DNA of 64,000 nt from Helianthus annuus (lineage: Eukaryota > Streptophyta > Magnoliopsida > Asterales > Asteraceae): positions 73,345,819 through 73,409,818 of the forward strand of contig NC_035440.2 in assembly GCF_002127325.2 (NCBI RefSeq), read 5' to 3'. How positions within the stretch are numbered: position 1 is the first letter of the stretch; each line of letters starts with the position of its first letter. A program made the position numbers and the translations under genes. Positions 10,016 through 21,285 of the stretch are shown here, one piece after another. Under the pieces are notes generated by a model that was not told the DNA's origin, ran no database searches, and saw only the letters and a list, made by a program, of their open reading frames with translations.

Positions 10016-12190
10016 CCAGTTTCGTCATGATATGCGTTTCGTCCAACAAGTCAGTTACGTCGAGTAACTGATGATTACCCAGAAACCCTAACCAATAACC
10101 ACAGCCGTTACACACTATCATCGATCATTATCATACGGCAAATCATACAACAATCATTCAACAATATACATGTAACCCATACCCTATGCATAACAGTTTG
10201 CTAAACCCTCGTATGATCTACACGATTACTACATGCATACAATTGATAATCTTTTAAATATATAAGTTACTTATTAGCAAGAATCACCATAAGGTTGAGA
10301 TCCAATTATTACGAACAGATTCTATTACTAACATTTGATAATATGAGCAATCCATTGACCATACATAAGATTCATGAAACGTCGATCATTAATCAGACTC
10401 AACATCAAATCATGAATTTAAACTTTATATAATAGCAGTTAACAATGGTTCCAATTAAGCAGTTAGTGATGACACAAACGGCAAATCACATAAGGGTTAA
10501 ACACTAACCAAAATAGGAGAGTTAATGGATCGATCGGTCGGAAAGAAAGGGCTTCGAAGACACACCGTCGTCGTCAACAGGGAGAGAGAGCTCTAGGGTT
10601 TCTTATTTGTTCAAAGTGTGATGAATGAAACAGTGGGACTCAATAAAACATACGCGTAATGTACGGGGCCCTTAATGGGCTTCGGCGAATCATGGGCCGG
10701 CGAAACACCTCGTTTCGTCGAGGTGTGTGTGTGACGAAACACACCTGTTTCGTCACCTGTTTCGTCGTCGAGGTTTATGGCGAAACACTATGTTTCGTCG
10801 GGTATAATTCTAATCTCAACAGTATACAAGTTCATGTTCATGAAACCAAACACTTTAATCACATTAAACAGATAACATATCAAACAACCATCTCAACAAG
10901 TCGTGTAAGCAAACCACTAAACAATTAACAAGGCAAACAAGTCGTGTAAGCAAACAACTAAATAATTAACGTGCAATTAATGCGAAGATGGAATCTTGGA
11001 AACTCGAGTTGTCACATTATCCCCAACTTGAAAGAAATTTCGTCCCGAAATTTAGCATGCGGTTACTGAGGAAGCTAGTTGTGTTGTGTTGTTTCCTGGT
11101 TTTCTTGGGGTGTCACATTTAAGATCTACGTAGAAGGTACTCCCGTTACCCGATTTGTACCTTCTCTTATTGACCCGTTTAGTTTGCCCTTATGAAGTTC
11201 ATCATTCAAGCAAACTTAACCACTAAAATCTCATATTCTAACGTATGAACTATTAACAATAGCAAAAGACTAAATAACCATATTAACGAAGCGTTTAGCC
11301 ACATACGTTAAAGCTTTCCCTTCAAACGACTGTCCACACCGGCTTGACTTCCCGACGCCTCAACCGTGTTGCCTAAAATGCACAAGCCAATTATCATTAG
11401 AACCCTTCGGCTCATAATCTAAAGCTTGTTTATTTAGCCAAACACCACAATTTATGTCTATCAATCTTCTTTTAGGCGTTTTGTCAAGCACCTTATGTGC
11501 ATACCTTTTAATTAACCATTTTCGTTCATTTAAACCTTGGTAAATCCAAGAATTTCATCTTATTCAAACTTGATTACTCATTACCTCCATATTAACATGC
11601 TAGTTCAACAAACCTAGGTTAATATTTCACATAGTTCATACAACAATCTTGGGGCTTTTCATCCTAGATGAAAACCCACTTCAATATATGGCATAAGACA
11701 ATTCCTAACACAAAATTTATCAATCAATTCACATGATTCAGTTAGGGTTTATAATCCCACACTTTAATCACAGTTCCTGAAATCATAACATCACCCAATT
11801 ATTTAAGAACTTCTATTAATCAAATTTCACTCAAGAATCAAACATCACCAAAACTGAAATTGTAACTTACCTAGTGTTAGACAAGTGTGAGTGATCAAGA
11901 TTCTTGATTCATGCAGTAACTTCAAGCCCAATTCACCCTTTAATTTGATCAATTTGATGAAATAAGGGTTTTGGGGGTGTTCTTCCCTCTCCTGGTCGCT
12001 CCCACACGCACACACACTGATGTGTGTGGGTTTTTGATTTATTTTGTTTTTATTAAAATCAAGTTTGGCCATTTTGCTAAATCAGCCCCTCAAGTTATAT
12101 CTATTAATCTAATGTTAATTAAACTATCATCTTTCTTTTACACTTTTAATATATAGCATTTTAACTATTAAATATTTTTGGGGTGTTACA

Positions 12191-12727
12191 AAATCTTTAA
12201 TCTTTCTTTCGAATTGGGTGTTTATTTGATTGTATAAGTGACAAAAAATAGAGTATACTTGTGATTTCTTTGCCATGGATAAGTCCACAAAAAATTGGTA
12301 TAATCATCAAGAAATAAATATAGTAGCGATGACCCCCGGTGCTAACGATAGGGGAGGTCAAAAGATCACTATGTATTATGTCAAACGGCAAACAAGTACT
12401 AGTATTAGAAGCATTAAACGGCAAACGAGTACTTTTTCCAAAAACACAAGACTGACAAACATGTTTATTCAAAGAACCATATTCAATAGAACTAGAAGTT
12501 TTTAAAGCTTTCAATAAAGTAGGTCCCGGATGGCCGAGACGTTGGTGCCAAAGTTGTTAAGATAAAGCAGCAAATGTAGCGGGTGATTGTTGTTGTGAGG
12601 ATGGTGGCGGAAGGAGTGGATATAAGTCACCGATGTTGTTACACCGCTGGATAGGGATCCGTGTCTTGAGGTCCTTCACAAGAAAACCAAAGGGATCAAA
12701 TTCGATTGAAATAGAGTTGTCGGTTAT
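12191..12727 (-). pseudogene. Ty1/copia pre-integrase and integrase N-terminal part (broken)
   Basis: Minus-strand continuation of the old copia element. From high to low coordinates it holds the segment after protease (SIEFDPFGFLVKDL, about 12700), a degraded GAG-pre-integrase zinc-binding block with HVCQSCVFGKSTRLPF (about 12450), and the start of the integrase core with the first catalytic Asp in IIHSDLLTSP (about 12375). There is a frameshift before about 12540 and another near 12330. It is bounded by the solo LTR at 12190 and by the Athila-like insertion at 12728. Its partners are 19908-20989 and 517-1228. Confidence 0.8.
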
Positions 12728-12942
12728 TGATCGGTGCATTTTTAGTACACCTTATTTAATATTAATTCTAATATAACTGCATTCATCTTGTTTAAGAATA
12801 TACTATTTTAATATGTTTTTCTATTTTATATGTTAAGATTTATTAATTATAATATTTAGTAAATAAATGAAATAAAATGGTTCTTGTGGTGGAATTGAAA
12901 AAAAAAAAGCTATGTTTTGACAATGGTGTGCAGGTCTCGAAA
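12728..12942 (+). repeat. LTR1, truncated (first 215 bp)
   Basis: Closely matches the first 215 bp of LTR2 and LTR3, then jumps at 'ctcgaaa|aaattaacg' into the internal 3' region. A short run of A at the junction is shared by both partners, as in a microhomology-mediated deletion. Confidence 0.88.
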
Positions 12943-14587
12943 AAATTAACGTATAACTTGGTAATATTTTCATAAAAGTGGTAGAACTAGGTAGCTAATA
13001 AATTTTAATGGTTGTGAGAAGCATGCTTCTACACAAGTGTTAAGATTTTAAGGTACATTATGTTCGTGGGACGACCGCTTTCTTGAAGAGAAGAAGAGCA
13101 CACGAGGAATGAGCTAAAAAATCAGGTGCATACGTTTCTTTTTACTTTTGATTTTTAGTTAGCAAATAAGTGGATTGTAAATTGTATTTTATTTTCCGAG
13201 GTGAAATTTTGGGGATGTTAGCCGTGTCACATCCTTTGTGCGTTTTAAAAACTCTAGTTCTTACATATTTGAGGACAATGTTTACCTCAAGTTTGGGGAT
13301 GGGGGAGTAAAAGTTTTTGATTTTTGACCCGTTCATTTAAACACTACACATTGAGGACAACGTTTACCTCAAGTGTGGGGATGGGGGAAAAATTTCAAAA
13401 ATTTTTCAAAATGTCTTTGTTTGAAGCGATCTTAAAAGCACAAGTAACTAAGTTAACGAGGGATAACACAACCCATTTGGTCTATTGTCATGGTCAAGTT
13501 CAAACAATTAGCATGACGGGTATTTAGCGGGTGGTTATTTGGGAATAATCCGCCTAAGAAACTAGCACATCATGCATGCCACATACCATACCCTTTATAC
13601 ATGTGAGGTTTTGAGCCACTTTTACATCATAGAATTACATATTTATGTTTCTTTGTTTGAGTGGACCATTAATCATGTATTGTAGAACTTGCATCTTTTG
13701 ATACGTTTGAGACCATAGACCAAATACAAGCACGAGAATGATTAAGGCATTAGGTAAACATTTTCCTTTTACACCATTTGCTTACCTTTACCCAAATAAA
13801 TCCCCTAATCGCCCACTTTGAGCCTAAACCATTCGTTTGACCAACCCAATTAGCCCATAACCGTAAACCTTTTCCTTTTAAGCCCGTGTGATGAAAATTC
13901 GATTGTAGGAGTATATGTTGGTATAGTTGTGACTTATTTATTTATTGAAAAAAAAAAGAAAAAAAATCAGAAATGTTACGAAAAAAAAGAGAAAAGTTGT
14001 TGAGAAAAATATAAAAATATGTGTTTTAGTTTGCTGAATAAAAGGCGAAAAGTATTGCCCTCTAGCTCAATGTTTGTAGATAGTTGTGTTAGCATAGTGA
14101 TTTTGAAATAAGAATCGACTTTTCATCACCTTAGCCACTTAAAAAAAAAAATTCTATTTTCTACCCTTCACCTAGCCCCGCTACAACCCTTTAAAGACCT
14201 TTTGACTTGTGCTTATTATTCGTGTTCGGTGGTGGAAAATGATTGAGTCGCAAGCATATGCGGGTACGTGTTCTAATCGGTTTTGAGTGATTACTTAGAA
14301 AGTGCTAATTCATTATCTAATTAGCCAGATTTTAAACCGAGTGGAGAGAACATTGTGAGGGATGGGCATGGTTTATTAGTTTCAAGGGCGGGTTAATCTT
14401 GGATAACCATTCTTATATGATTAATCATGTATTGCTAAATATGTTGAAAATTGTAAAAAGTTTGAACCCGGTATGACATTAGACCTTAACCTTAGTCTCG
14501 GGAATGGGACGTGTGTTTCTTGTTCGACCCACGTGAAAGTGAAAAACAGATTTGCTTAAGGGCAAGCAAAAGATAAGTGTGGGGATG
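12943..14587 (+). repeat. First copy of the element's internal 3' region, no ORF
   Basis: 1645 bp, near-identical to 17152-18795. It contains two runs of 'gaggacaa(t/c)gtttacctcaagt(g/t)tgggga', A-rich tracts (about 13945-14000) and ends in the polypurine-rich 'aagtgtggggatg' before LTR2. Short frames here (for example 13142-13336 and 13324-13527) repeat in the second copy and look non-coding. Confidence 0.88.
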
Positions 14588-15694
14588 TGATCGGTGCATT
14601 TTTAGTACACCTTATTTAATATTAATTCTAATATAACTGCATTCATCTTGTTTAAGAATATACTATTTTAATATGTTTTTCTATTTTATATGTTAAGATT
14701 TATTAATTATAATATTTAGTAAATAAATGAAATAAAATGGTTCTTGTGGTGGAATTGAAAAAAAAAAAGCTATGTTTTGACAATGGTGTGCAGGTCTCGA
14801 AATGAAGTGGTGGGCTCACAACACAATTACAATTTCTAGTAGGCCAAAGACATGGATTCTCACAAAGTAAGTATGGCCCACTAAACTAATCATGGTGACA
14901 TAAGTTTTGTTCGTGTGATTTAAGAGGGGATCGCATAGGGGGTTACAAAAAAAAGACGAGGACTGACGGTTACTGTGGGAAGGCAGCCATTGGCTGTTCT
15001 AGGCTTTTGCACACACCTCGTGAAGCACAAAAACAAAATATGATAATTGCTTTGAAGGTGATGCGTGGCTAATTCTAAGGTTTTACCCCGGTGTAGATTT
15101 TGTAAGAATTCTAGGGTTTCAATATTTTGTTTATTATTTAATTTGTGACTAGTTGTATTTAACTATTTGAAACTTATATCAATTGTCTTGCATTTGTATT
15201 GGATTCATGAATTGTCGAATGAGTTATTAAATTTGACTTTGTGAAATGAATATGTGCAATTATGCCTTGCTATAGGTTAGGATTTACATGTTCTTGGTAA
15301 CGAAGTGTAGTGCGGTCCGTTGTCTATGACGTTGATAGCTCTTGACACCTAAGCCACGTAATACTAAATCCGTTAATAATCAAATGCAACTAAATTAAGT
15401 CTAACGTGTAGAAACTCTAGGTCTTGCAGTTGTCGAACCGGGTGTGACCCTTGTTTCTAACTTGTTATTTTTCCTCATTCTAATTAGTGGTTTTTAACAA
15501 TTTTTCTAAACAAACTAAAAATAAAAATTAGCAAGCTTCATAATTATTTTGCATATTTGTTTGTAAATAACTTTGGCTAATCGAATAACCAGTGTGATAC
15601 TGACCACATGCTCTTCGTGGATACGATACTCGACTTACCCTAGCTACCTAGGTTAATTGGGTTTTTGACTGATCGGGACGACACGGTCACGTCA
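14588..15694 (+). repeat. LTR2 (complete, shared middle LTR)
   Basis: 1107 bp, TGATCGGTGC...GGTCACGTCA. It acts as the 3' LTR of the truncated left unit and the 5' LTR of the complete right unit. It differs from LTR3 by a few substitutions and a small A-tract length change. Confidence 0.9.
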
Positions 15695-15697
15695 AAA

Positions 15698-15715
15698 TGG
15701 CGCCGTTGTCGGGGA
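15698..15715 (+). other. Primer binding site, tRNA-Asp-like
   Basis: TGGCGCCGTTGTCGGGGA lies 3 nt after LTR2, one base off the TGGCGCCGTTGCCGGGGA form common in Athila-type elements (recalled, not searched). Confidence 0.85.
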
Positions 15716-15855
15716 GCTAGTGCGCTTAGTATTTCATTGCTTGTTCGATTTTAGTTTAGTTTTTTTTTTCTTTCTTCCTTGTATATTCGTGATTTTACTT
15801 TGGGTGGTCGAGCTTGTTTGTGCAGGTAGATGTTTTGCAGGTACCATCTTTCAGT

Positions 15856-16770
15856 ATGAATTGGGTAGATGATGATCCGTGTGAGTGTTGCGGAAGCGGA
15901 GAGCACTATTTAGAGGATTGCTCTGTTTTCTACGAAAAAGTTCAAGCCAACAAGGAACGGGAAGACTACCTCAGCGGATTGTTTGAATATAGGAGGGCGG
16001 ATTATGAAGATTTCAATGGTCCATCCTCATATTATCCATACACTAGACCACCTCTACCACCGGAGCAAGAAAATGAATGCCCTTGTTGTGGAAAAGTTCA
16101 CATACATGAAGATTGCCCAGTGTTTTGGAAAGATCCAGTGTTTTGGAAAGAAAAAATAAAGTCCGGTTACAAGCCACCTTCATATCAGGGATACTATCAG
16201 TCAAATGTCAACAACAATTATGAGCCAAAGTGGGATTATGATAGTTATGAACCCGAGATGCCACGTTTCCCAAGTTACCAGGAGGAGTATGACGATTATT
16301 ATTATGAATACCCTCAACCGGCATACGAGGAACCTCAAGACTCAATAAGTTCCAAGCTCGATGCCATCAGGAATGCTATGAGTGCTCTTACCAACTCACA
16401 TCAAGCTCTCATGAATTCAAATCAAGAAATTAAAACCGAAATGAAGAAAGAGTTTGAAGTAAGAGATAAAGCTCATGAAGCCTTGGCAAAGAAAGTGGGT
16501 CAACTCGCCGAAGAATTGGCTCAACTTAGATGAGACCGAGAGGTGTTGGCTAGTGGTACAATGGTGGAAGGTGATATGGTGGAAGAGGTTATAGATCTTC
16601 TTGAACAAGAAGTTGAGTGTTTGAACCGAGCGAAAGACATAACACCGCAAGACGGGTCAGAACCGAAAGAAGCCCACGTTCATGCCTATCCTTCTCCCAT
16701 ACTTATCACTCCAACCAACAAAGTTGGGGATGATGGTTCGGGTATAAGGATTCGAAAGGTAGTATTGTAA
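15856..16770 (+). pseudogene. Zinc-knuckle gag-like protein of the Athila-like element
   Basis: First in-frame ATG at 15856 (MNWVDDDPCECC). The N-terminus has two compact Cys/His clusters, CECCGSGEHYLEDC and CPCCGKVHIHEDC (residues about 8-21 and 81-93), like zinc knuckles. A Tyr/Pro-rich linker follows, then a coiled-coil-like segment rich in Lys, Glu and Ala (residues about 165-225). A TGA at 16531-16533 interrupts the frame, which stays open to 16770 and contains an acidic segment (MVEGDMVEEVIDLLEQEVE). No capsid, protease or RT domain is visible. It probably binds RNA or DNA as a Gag-derived product. Exact function is unknown. Confidence 0.65.
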
Positions 16771-18795
16771 GACATTGGCCGGTTTGGTAAGAAGCGACCC
16801 CGAAGTTGTACATTATGCATGCCGAATAGAAGAAAAAGAGAGTGGATTCGGCATGCCAACTACCGAGCGTATGTTGGAAACTCGGTAGGCAAATGTGCTC
16901 TTCGACCACCATGAGAGGTAAATCAGGTATGATTGTTGTAGAGTTTGTACTAGTATTCATTTATTTTATTTTCTTAGTTAAATGAACGTTGTGGGTGTGT
17001 TCCCTATATAACCCTCACGAGACCTCTCGTCCTCCCAAGCTATTGGGGGGTTTAAAAGGGCTTGTTGCATAAGCTAAATGCAAACGTGATTCCTACGAAA
17101 GTGAGTTAGGTTTGTTGTTATTGTAAATAAATTTTCCACATAAATCAAAGTAAATTAACGTATAACTTGGTAATATTTTCATAAAAGTGGTAGAACTAGG
17201 TAGCTAATAAATTTTAATGGCTGTGAGAAGCATGCTTCTACACAAGTGTTAAGATTTTTAGGTACATTATGTTCGTAGGACGACCGCTTTCTTGAAGAGA
17301 AGAAGAGCACACGAGGAATGAGCTAAAGAATCAGGTGCATACGTTTCTTTTTACTTTTGATTTTTAGTTAGCAAATAAGTGGATTGTAAATTGTATTTTA
17401 TTTTCCGAGGCGAAATTTTGGGGATGTTAGCCGTGTCACATCCTTTGTGCGTTTTAAAAACTCTAGTTCTTACACATTTGAGGACAATGTTTACCTCAAG
17501 TATGGGGATGGGGGAGTAAAAGTTTTTGATTTTTGACCCGTTCATTTAAACACTACACATTGAGGACAACGTTTACCTCAAGTGTGGAGATGGGGGAAAA
17601 ATTTCAAAAATTTTTCAAAATGTCTTTGTTTGAAGCGATCTTAAAAGCACAAGTAACTAAGTTAACGAGGGATAACACAACCCATTTGGTCTATTGTCAT
17701 GGTCAAGTTCAAACAATTAGCATGACGGGTATTTAGCGGGTGGTTATTTGGGAATAATCCGCCTAAGAAACTAGCACATCATGCATGCCACATACCATAC
17801 CCTTTATACATGTGAGGTTTTGAGCCACTTTTACATCATAGAATTACATATTTATGTTTCTTTGTTTGAGTGGACCATTAGTCGTGTATTGTTGAACTTG
17901 CATCTTTTGATACATTTGAGACCATAGACCAAATACAAGCACGAGAATGATTAAGGCATTAGGTAAACCTTTTCCTTTTACACCATTTGCTTACCTTTAC
18001 CCAAATAAATCCCCTAGTCGCCCACTTTGAGCCTAAACCTTTCGTTTGACCAACCCAATTAGCCCATAACCGTAAACCTTTTCCTTTTAAGCCCGTGTGA
18101 TGAAAATTCGATTGTAGGAGTATATGTTCGTATAGTTGTGACTTATTTATTTATTGAAAAAAAAAGAAAAAAAATCAGAAACGTTACGAAAAAAAAAGAG
18201 AAAAGTTGTTGAGAAAAATACAAAAATATGTGTTTTAGTTTGCTGAATAAAAGGCGAAAAGTATTGCCCTCTAGCTCAATGTTTGTAGATAGTTGTGTTA
18301 GCATAGTGATTTTGAAATAAGAATCGACTTTCATCACCTTAGCCACTTAAAAAAAAAAATTCTATTTCCTACCCTTCACCTAGCCCCGCTACAACCCTTT
18401 AAAGACCTTTTGACTTGTGCTTATTATTCGTGTTCGGTGGTGGAAAATGATTGAGTCGCAAGCATATGCGGGTACGTGTTCTAATCAGTTTTGAGTGATT
18501 ACTTAGAAAGTGCTAATTCATTATCTAATTAGCCAGATTTTAAACCGAGTGGAGAGAACATTGTGAGGGATGGGCATGGTTTATTAGTTTCAAGGGCGGG
18601 TTAATCTTGGATAACCATTCTTATATGATTAATCATGTATTGCTAAATATGTTGAAAATTGTAAAAAGTTTGAACCGGGTATGACATTAGACCTTAACCT
18701 TAGTCTCGGGAATGGGACGTGTGTTTCTTGTTCGACCCACGTGAAAGTGAAAAACAGATTTGCTTGAGGGCAAGCAAAAGATAAGTGTGGGGATG
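16771..18795 (+). repeat. Internal 3' region of the complete unit, no ORF
   Basis: 16771-17151 is the stretch deleted from the left unit, and 17152-18795 duplicates 12943-14587. No reading frame of note. It ends in 'aagtgtggggatg', a likely polypurine tract just before LTR3. Confidence 0.85.
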
Positions 18796-19907
18796 TGATC
18801 GGTGCATTTTTAGTATACCTTATTTAATATTAATTCTAATATAACTGCATTCATCTTGTTTAAGAATATACTATTTTAATATGTTTTTCTATTTTATATG
18901 TTAAGATTTATTAATTATAATATTTAGTAAATAAATGAAATAAAATGGTTCTTGTGGTGGAATTGAAAAAAAAAAATAAAAGCTATGTTTTGACAATGGT
19001 GTGCAGGTCTCGAAATGAAGTGGTGGGCTCACAACACAATTACAATTTCTAGTAGGCCAAAGACATGGATTCTCACAAAGTAAGTATGGCCCACTAAACT
19101 AATCATGGTGACATAAGTTTTGTTCGTGTGATTTAAGAGGGGATCGCATAGGGGGTTACAAAAAAAAGACGAGGACTGACGGTTACTGTGGGAAGGCAGC
19201 CATTGGCTGTTCTAGGCTTTTGCACACACCTCGTGAAGCACAAAAACAAAATATGATAATTGCTTTGAAGGTGATGCGTGGCTAATTCTAAGGTTTTACC
19301 CCGGTGTAGATTTTGTAAGAATTCTAGGGTTTCAATATTTTGTTTATGATTTAATTTGTGACTAGTTGTATTTAACTATTTGAAACTTATATCAATTGTC
19401 TTGCATTTGTATTGGATTCATGAATTGTCGAATGAGTTATTAAATTTGACTTTGTGAAATGAATATGTGCAATTATGCCTTGCTATAGGTTAGGATTTAC
19501 ATGTTCTTGGTAACGAAGTGTAGTGCGGTCCGTTGTCTATGACATTGATAGCTCTTGACACCTAAGCCACGTAATACTAAATCCGTTAATAATCAAATGC
19601 AACTAAATTAAGTCTAACGTGTAGAAACTCTAGGTCTTGCAGTTGTCGAACCGGGTGTGACCCTTGTTTCTAACTTGTTATTTTTCCTCATTCTAATTAG
19701 TGGTTTTTAATAATTTTTCTAAACAAACTAAAAATAAAAATTAGCAAGCTTCATAATTATTTTGCATATTTGTTTGTAAATAACTTTGGCTAATCGAACA
19801 ACCAGTGTGATATTGACCACATGCTCTTCGTGGATACGATACTCGACTTACCCTAGCTACCTAGGTTAATTGGGTTTTTGACTGATCGGGACGACACGGT
19901 CACGTCA
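18796..19907 (+). repeat. LTR3 (complete)
   Basis: 1112 bp, very similar to LTR2. It ends in GGTCACGTCA at 19907, after which the interrupted copia frame resumes. Confidence 0.9.
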
Positions 19908-20989
19908 GTTGTCAGCCGACGCACGGATATAAGAGTTTTTATAAGCTTAGGTGCATATAGGATGTTGTTTAATTTGAATGGTGGGAAATGTGGTGGTAGT
20001 TGTTGGTTGCCGTGTCCAGTAACCGGGATGGTTTGTCCATTACCGACAATAATGTTATGAGAATTGCCATTATTAAAAATAGGTTGAGAATTACCTGTCG
20101 GTTGTAGCATGTGAGTCATAGCCCCTGTATCCATGATCGTGTTCGGGTCCTGAGCATTGAGAGACATGTTAAATAGCGCCTGCTCGATGTTGGTGGGGGT
20201 GTACGCGGCAGCGTACGCTTGGCTGGGCCGTGGGCCGAGAATGCCATTCCCATTTGGTGTGTTGGTGGGATGTGAAGAAGTGGGCTATGGGCATGGCGGG
20301 TTGGGCCATTGTTGCCAAGTCGGATAAACCTGTGGGCCGGTCCACTGGTTACCTTGTCCCCATGACGAGTAGCCCATGTTTTAGGGTTGACCATTGTTGT
20401 AGCCGCGTCCACGCCCCCATGAACCATGACCACGTCCCCTCCCACGTCGACCACGGTCCCGACTGTTTGTGTATTCCGAGCGATAGTCAGAAACGGGACA
20501 ATCAACATTCGACAACCGATCGGAAAGAACCTTCAGTTCTTGACAGTAGGCAGAAACATTAGCAAAATTTTCGAGACGGGTGTTGGAAAATTTGTTATTG
20601 AGATGAATGGCTTTTGTGGCTTTGTTATCTTGGAAGATTGATTTAAGAGCACTCCAAGCAACGTAGGCTATTGTGTTTGTTTTTAGTATGGTATGGAGTA
20701 GATCACTAGAGACCATTCCATATATCCATTGGAGAACGATGGCGTCAAGATGCTCCCACAAATCGGTAGGAGGAGGGGTTTATGTATCGGATTGTTTGTC
20801 AGCATCTTTTGAAGTAGATGCGACTGGTTTTAGTCTGGGGGAGAGATGGTCAGAAACAAGGAACACGTGGCAGTGGATCCGAAACAATTCCGACCAAGTT
20901 GCATATTGGGCCGATTCCATCTCCAATGTCACTAGTATGAATGTCTTGATATTGGAGACGGTAACGGCTGGGTGAATCTTGGAGTCCAT
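19908..20989 (-). pseudogene. Ty1/copia gag and protease (broken)
   Basis: Minus strand, ATG at 20987-20989 (MDSKIHPAVTVSNIKTF). The capsid-like UBN2-type domain spans about 20960-20500 (AWSALKSIFQDN, HLNNKFSNTRLENF). A Gly/Arg-rich stretch (about 20460-20400) follows, then the protease region with NTIMDTGAMTHM (about 20130) and ILYAPKLIKTLISVRRL (about 19970). In-frame stops near 20781, 20382 and 20290 fit C-to-T changes. An in-frame piece appears missing near 20480, between the capsid domain and the Arg-rich stretch. The frame is cut at 19907 by LTR3 and resumes at 12727. Confidence 0.82.
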
Positions 20990-21097
20990 TGGATAGAGGG
21001 GATGAAGAGAGGAAAAAAATATAGAGATGAGGAGGTTAGATAGAAGAGAAAGATAGCAGAGGATCAGAAAGGAGAGGTTGTGCTAGGGTTATTCACT

Positions 21098-21109
21098 GGC
21101 GTGATACCA
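21098..21109 (-). other. Primer binding site of the old copia element
   Basis: On the minus strand TGGTATCACGCC directly follows the 5' LTR. It matches the tRNA-iMet complement for its first 8 bases. Confidence 0.7.
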
Positions 21110-21271
21110 TGATAGACTTTAGAAGCCGTATCGCATAATTCATTGCCTCCTCTCTGTATTATGATCTCTATAAATAATTACAAGTCAATCTCCTATCCAA
21201 GGTAAATGACACACTGATTGAGAAATACATGGAAATATTACATATTCCTATTATGTGGTCTATTAACAACA
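21110..21271 (-). repeat. Short 5' LTR of the old copia element (162 bp)
   Basis: On the minus strand TGTTGTTAATAGACC...AAAGTCTATCA, directly before the primer site and 121 bp upstream of the gag ATG. A TATTTATA-like box lies near 21170. The short length is usual for some copia lineages. Confidence 0.75.
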
Positions 21272-21285
21272 TAGGTGTTCATGTA

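Larger units (their letters stand above)
1992..11117 (-). mobile_element. Complete Ty3 chromovirus (Tekay-like) with TSD
   Basis: A 9126-bp element flanked by exact 5-bp duplications tttaa (1987-1991 and 11118-11122). On the minus strand it has a 5' LTR 8788-11117, a tRNA-iMet primer site 8772-8784, one long gag-pol frame (8476 to 3777) with a short gag intron, a polypurine tract just after 3820, and a 3' LTR 1992-3819. Domain order gag, protease, RT, RNase H, integrase and a chromodomain-like C-terminus places it among the chromoviruses. The frame carries only four internal stops and no clear frameshift, so it is a fairly recent but inactive copy. It inserted into the solo LTR. Confidence 0.92.
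8788..11117 (-). repeat. 5' LTR of the 1992-11117 element (full length)
   Basis: 2330 bp, with plus-strand ends TGTCACACCC and GGGGTGTCACA. It contains a minisatellite at about 9270-9530 whose roughly 60-bp units share 'ccttccc...ccgaggaca' followed by 'gtacgtaggttttacgtag'. It also contains at least four CGACGAAAC..GTTTCGTCG hairpins (9883-10015) and further TTTCGTC copies at 10690-10800. The last two palindromic clusters are CpG-rich. This copy keeps the stretch deleted from the 3' LTR. Confidence 0.92.
1229..12190 (-). mobile_element. Solo LTR of a Ty3 element, itself split by a later insertion
   Basis: Two pieces, 1229-1991 and 11123-12190, form one LTR of about 1.83 kb once the element at 1992-11117 is removed. 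On the plus strand it runs from TGTAACACTC at 1229 to GGGGTGTTACA at 12190. The host copia sequence resumes directly on both sides with near-identical 5-bp flanks, aaatt (1224-1228) and aaatc (12191-12195), which look like a target duplication with one mutation. No internal retroelement sequence remains, so it is a solo LTR left by LTR-LTR recombination. Length, ends and the tract shared with 58317-60171 suggest the same or a related family, in inverted orientation. Confidence 0.8.
12728..19907 (+). mobile_element. Tandem three-LTR Athila-like non-autonomous retrotransposon
   Basis: The structure is LTR1 (partial) - internal 3' region - LTR2 - full internal region - LTR3. Outer ends are TGATCGGTGC at 12728 and CACGGTCACGTCA at 19907. 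Flanks gttat (12723-12727) and gttgt (19908-19912) look like one target duplication with a mutation. The copia frame resumes across the whole block, so the array occupies a single insertion site. The primer site TGGCGCCGTTGTCGGGGA resembles the tRNA-Asp type of Athila/Tat elements. No RT, integrase or RNase H was found; only a zinc-knuckle ORF is present. It is probably a gag-only element dependent on a partner. Confidence 0.85.
517..21271 (-). mobile_element. Old Ty1/copia retrotransposon, split by three insertions
   Basis: Read on the minus strand, the element starts with a 162-bp LTR (21110-21271). A tRNA-Met-like primer site, a gag start at 20989, gag, protease and integrase follow. The coding region is recovered in three pieces, 19908-20989, 12191-12727 and 517-1228. 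These join logically once the insertions at 12728-19907 and 1229-12190 are removed. Reverse transcriptase, RNase H and the 3' LTR lie left of the window or were lost. Several in-frame stops and frameshifts show it is dead. It is the oldest identifiable layer of the left half. Confidence 0.85.

Noticed and set aside
13324..13527. 67-residue frame repeated at 17533-17736
   Set aside because: Part of the duplicated non-coding internal region; no recognisable motif.
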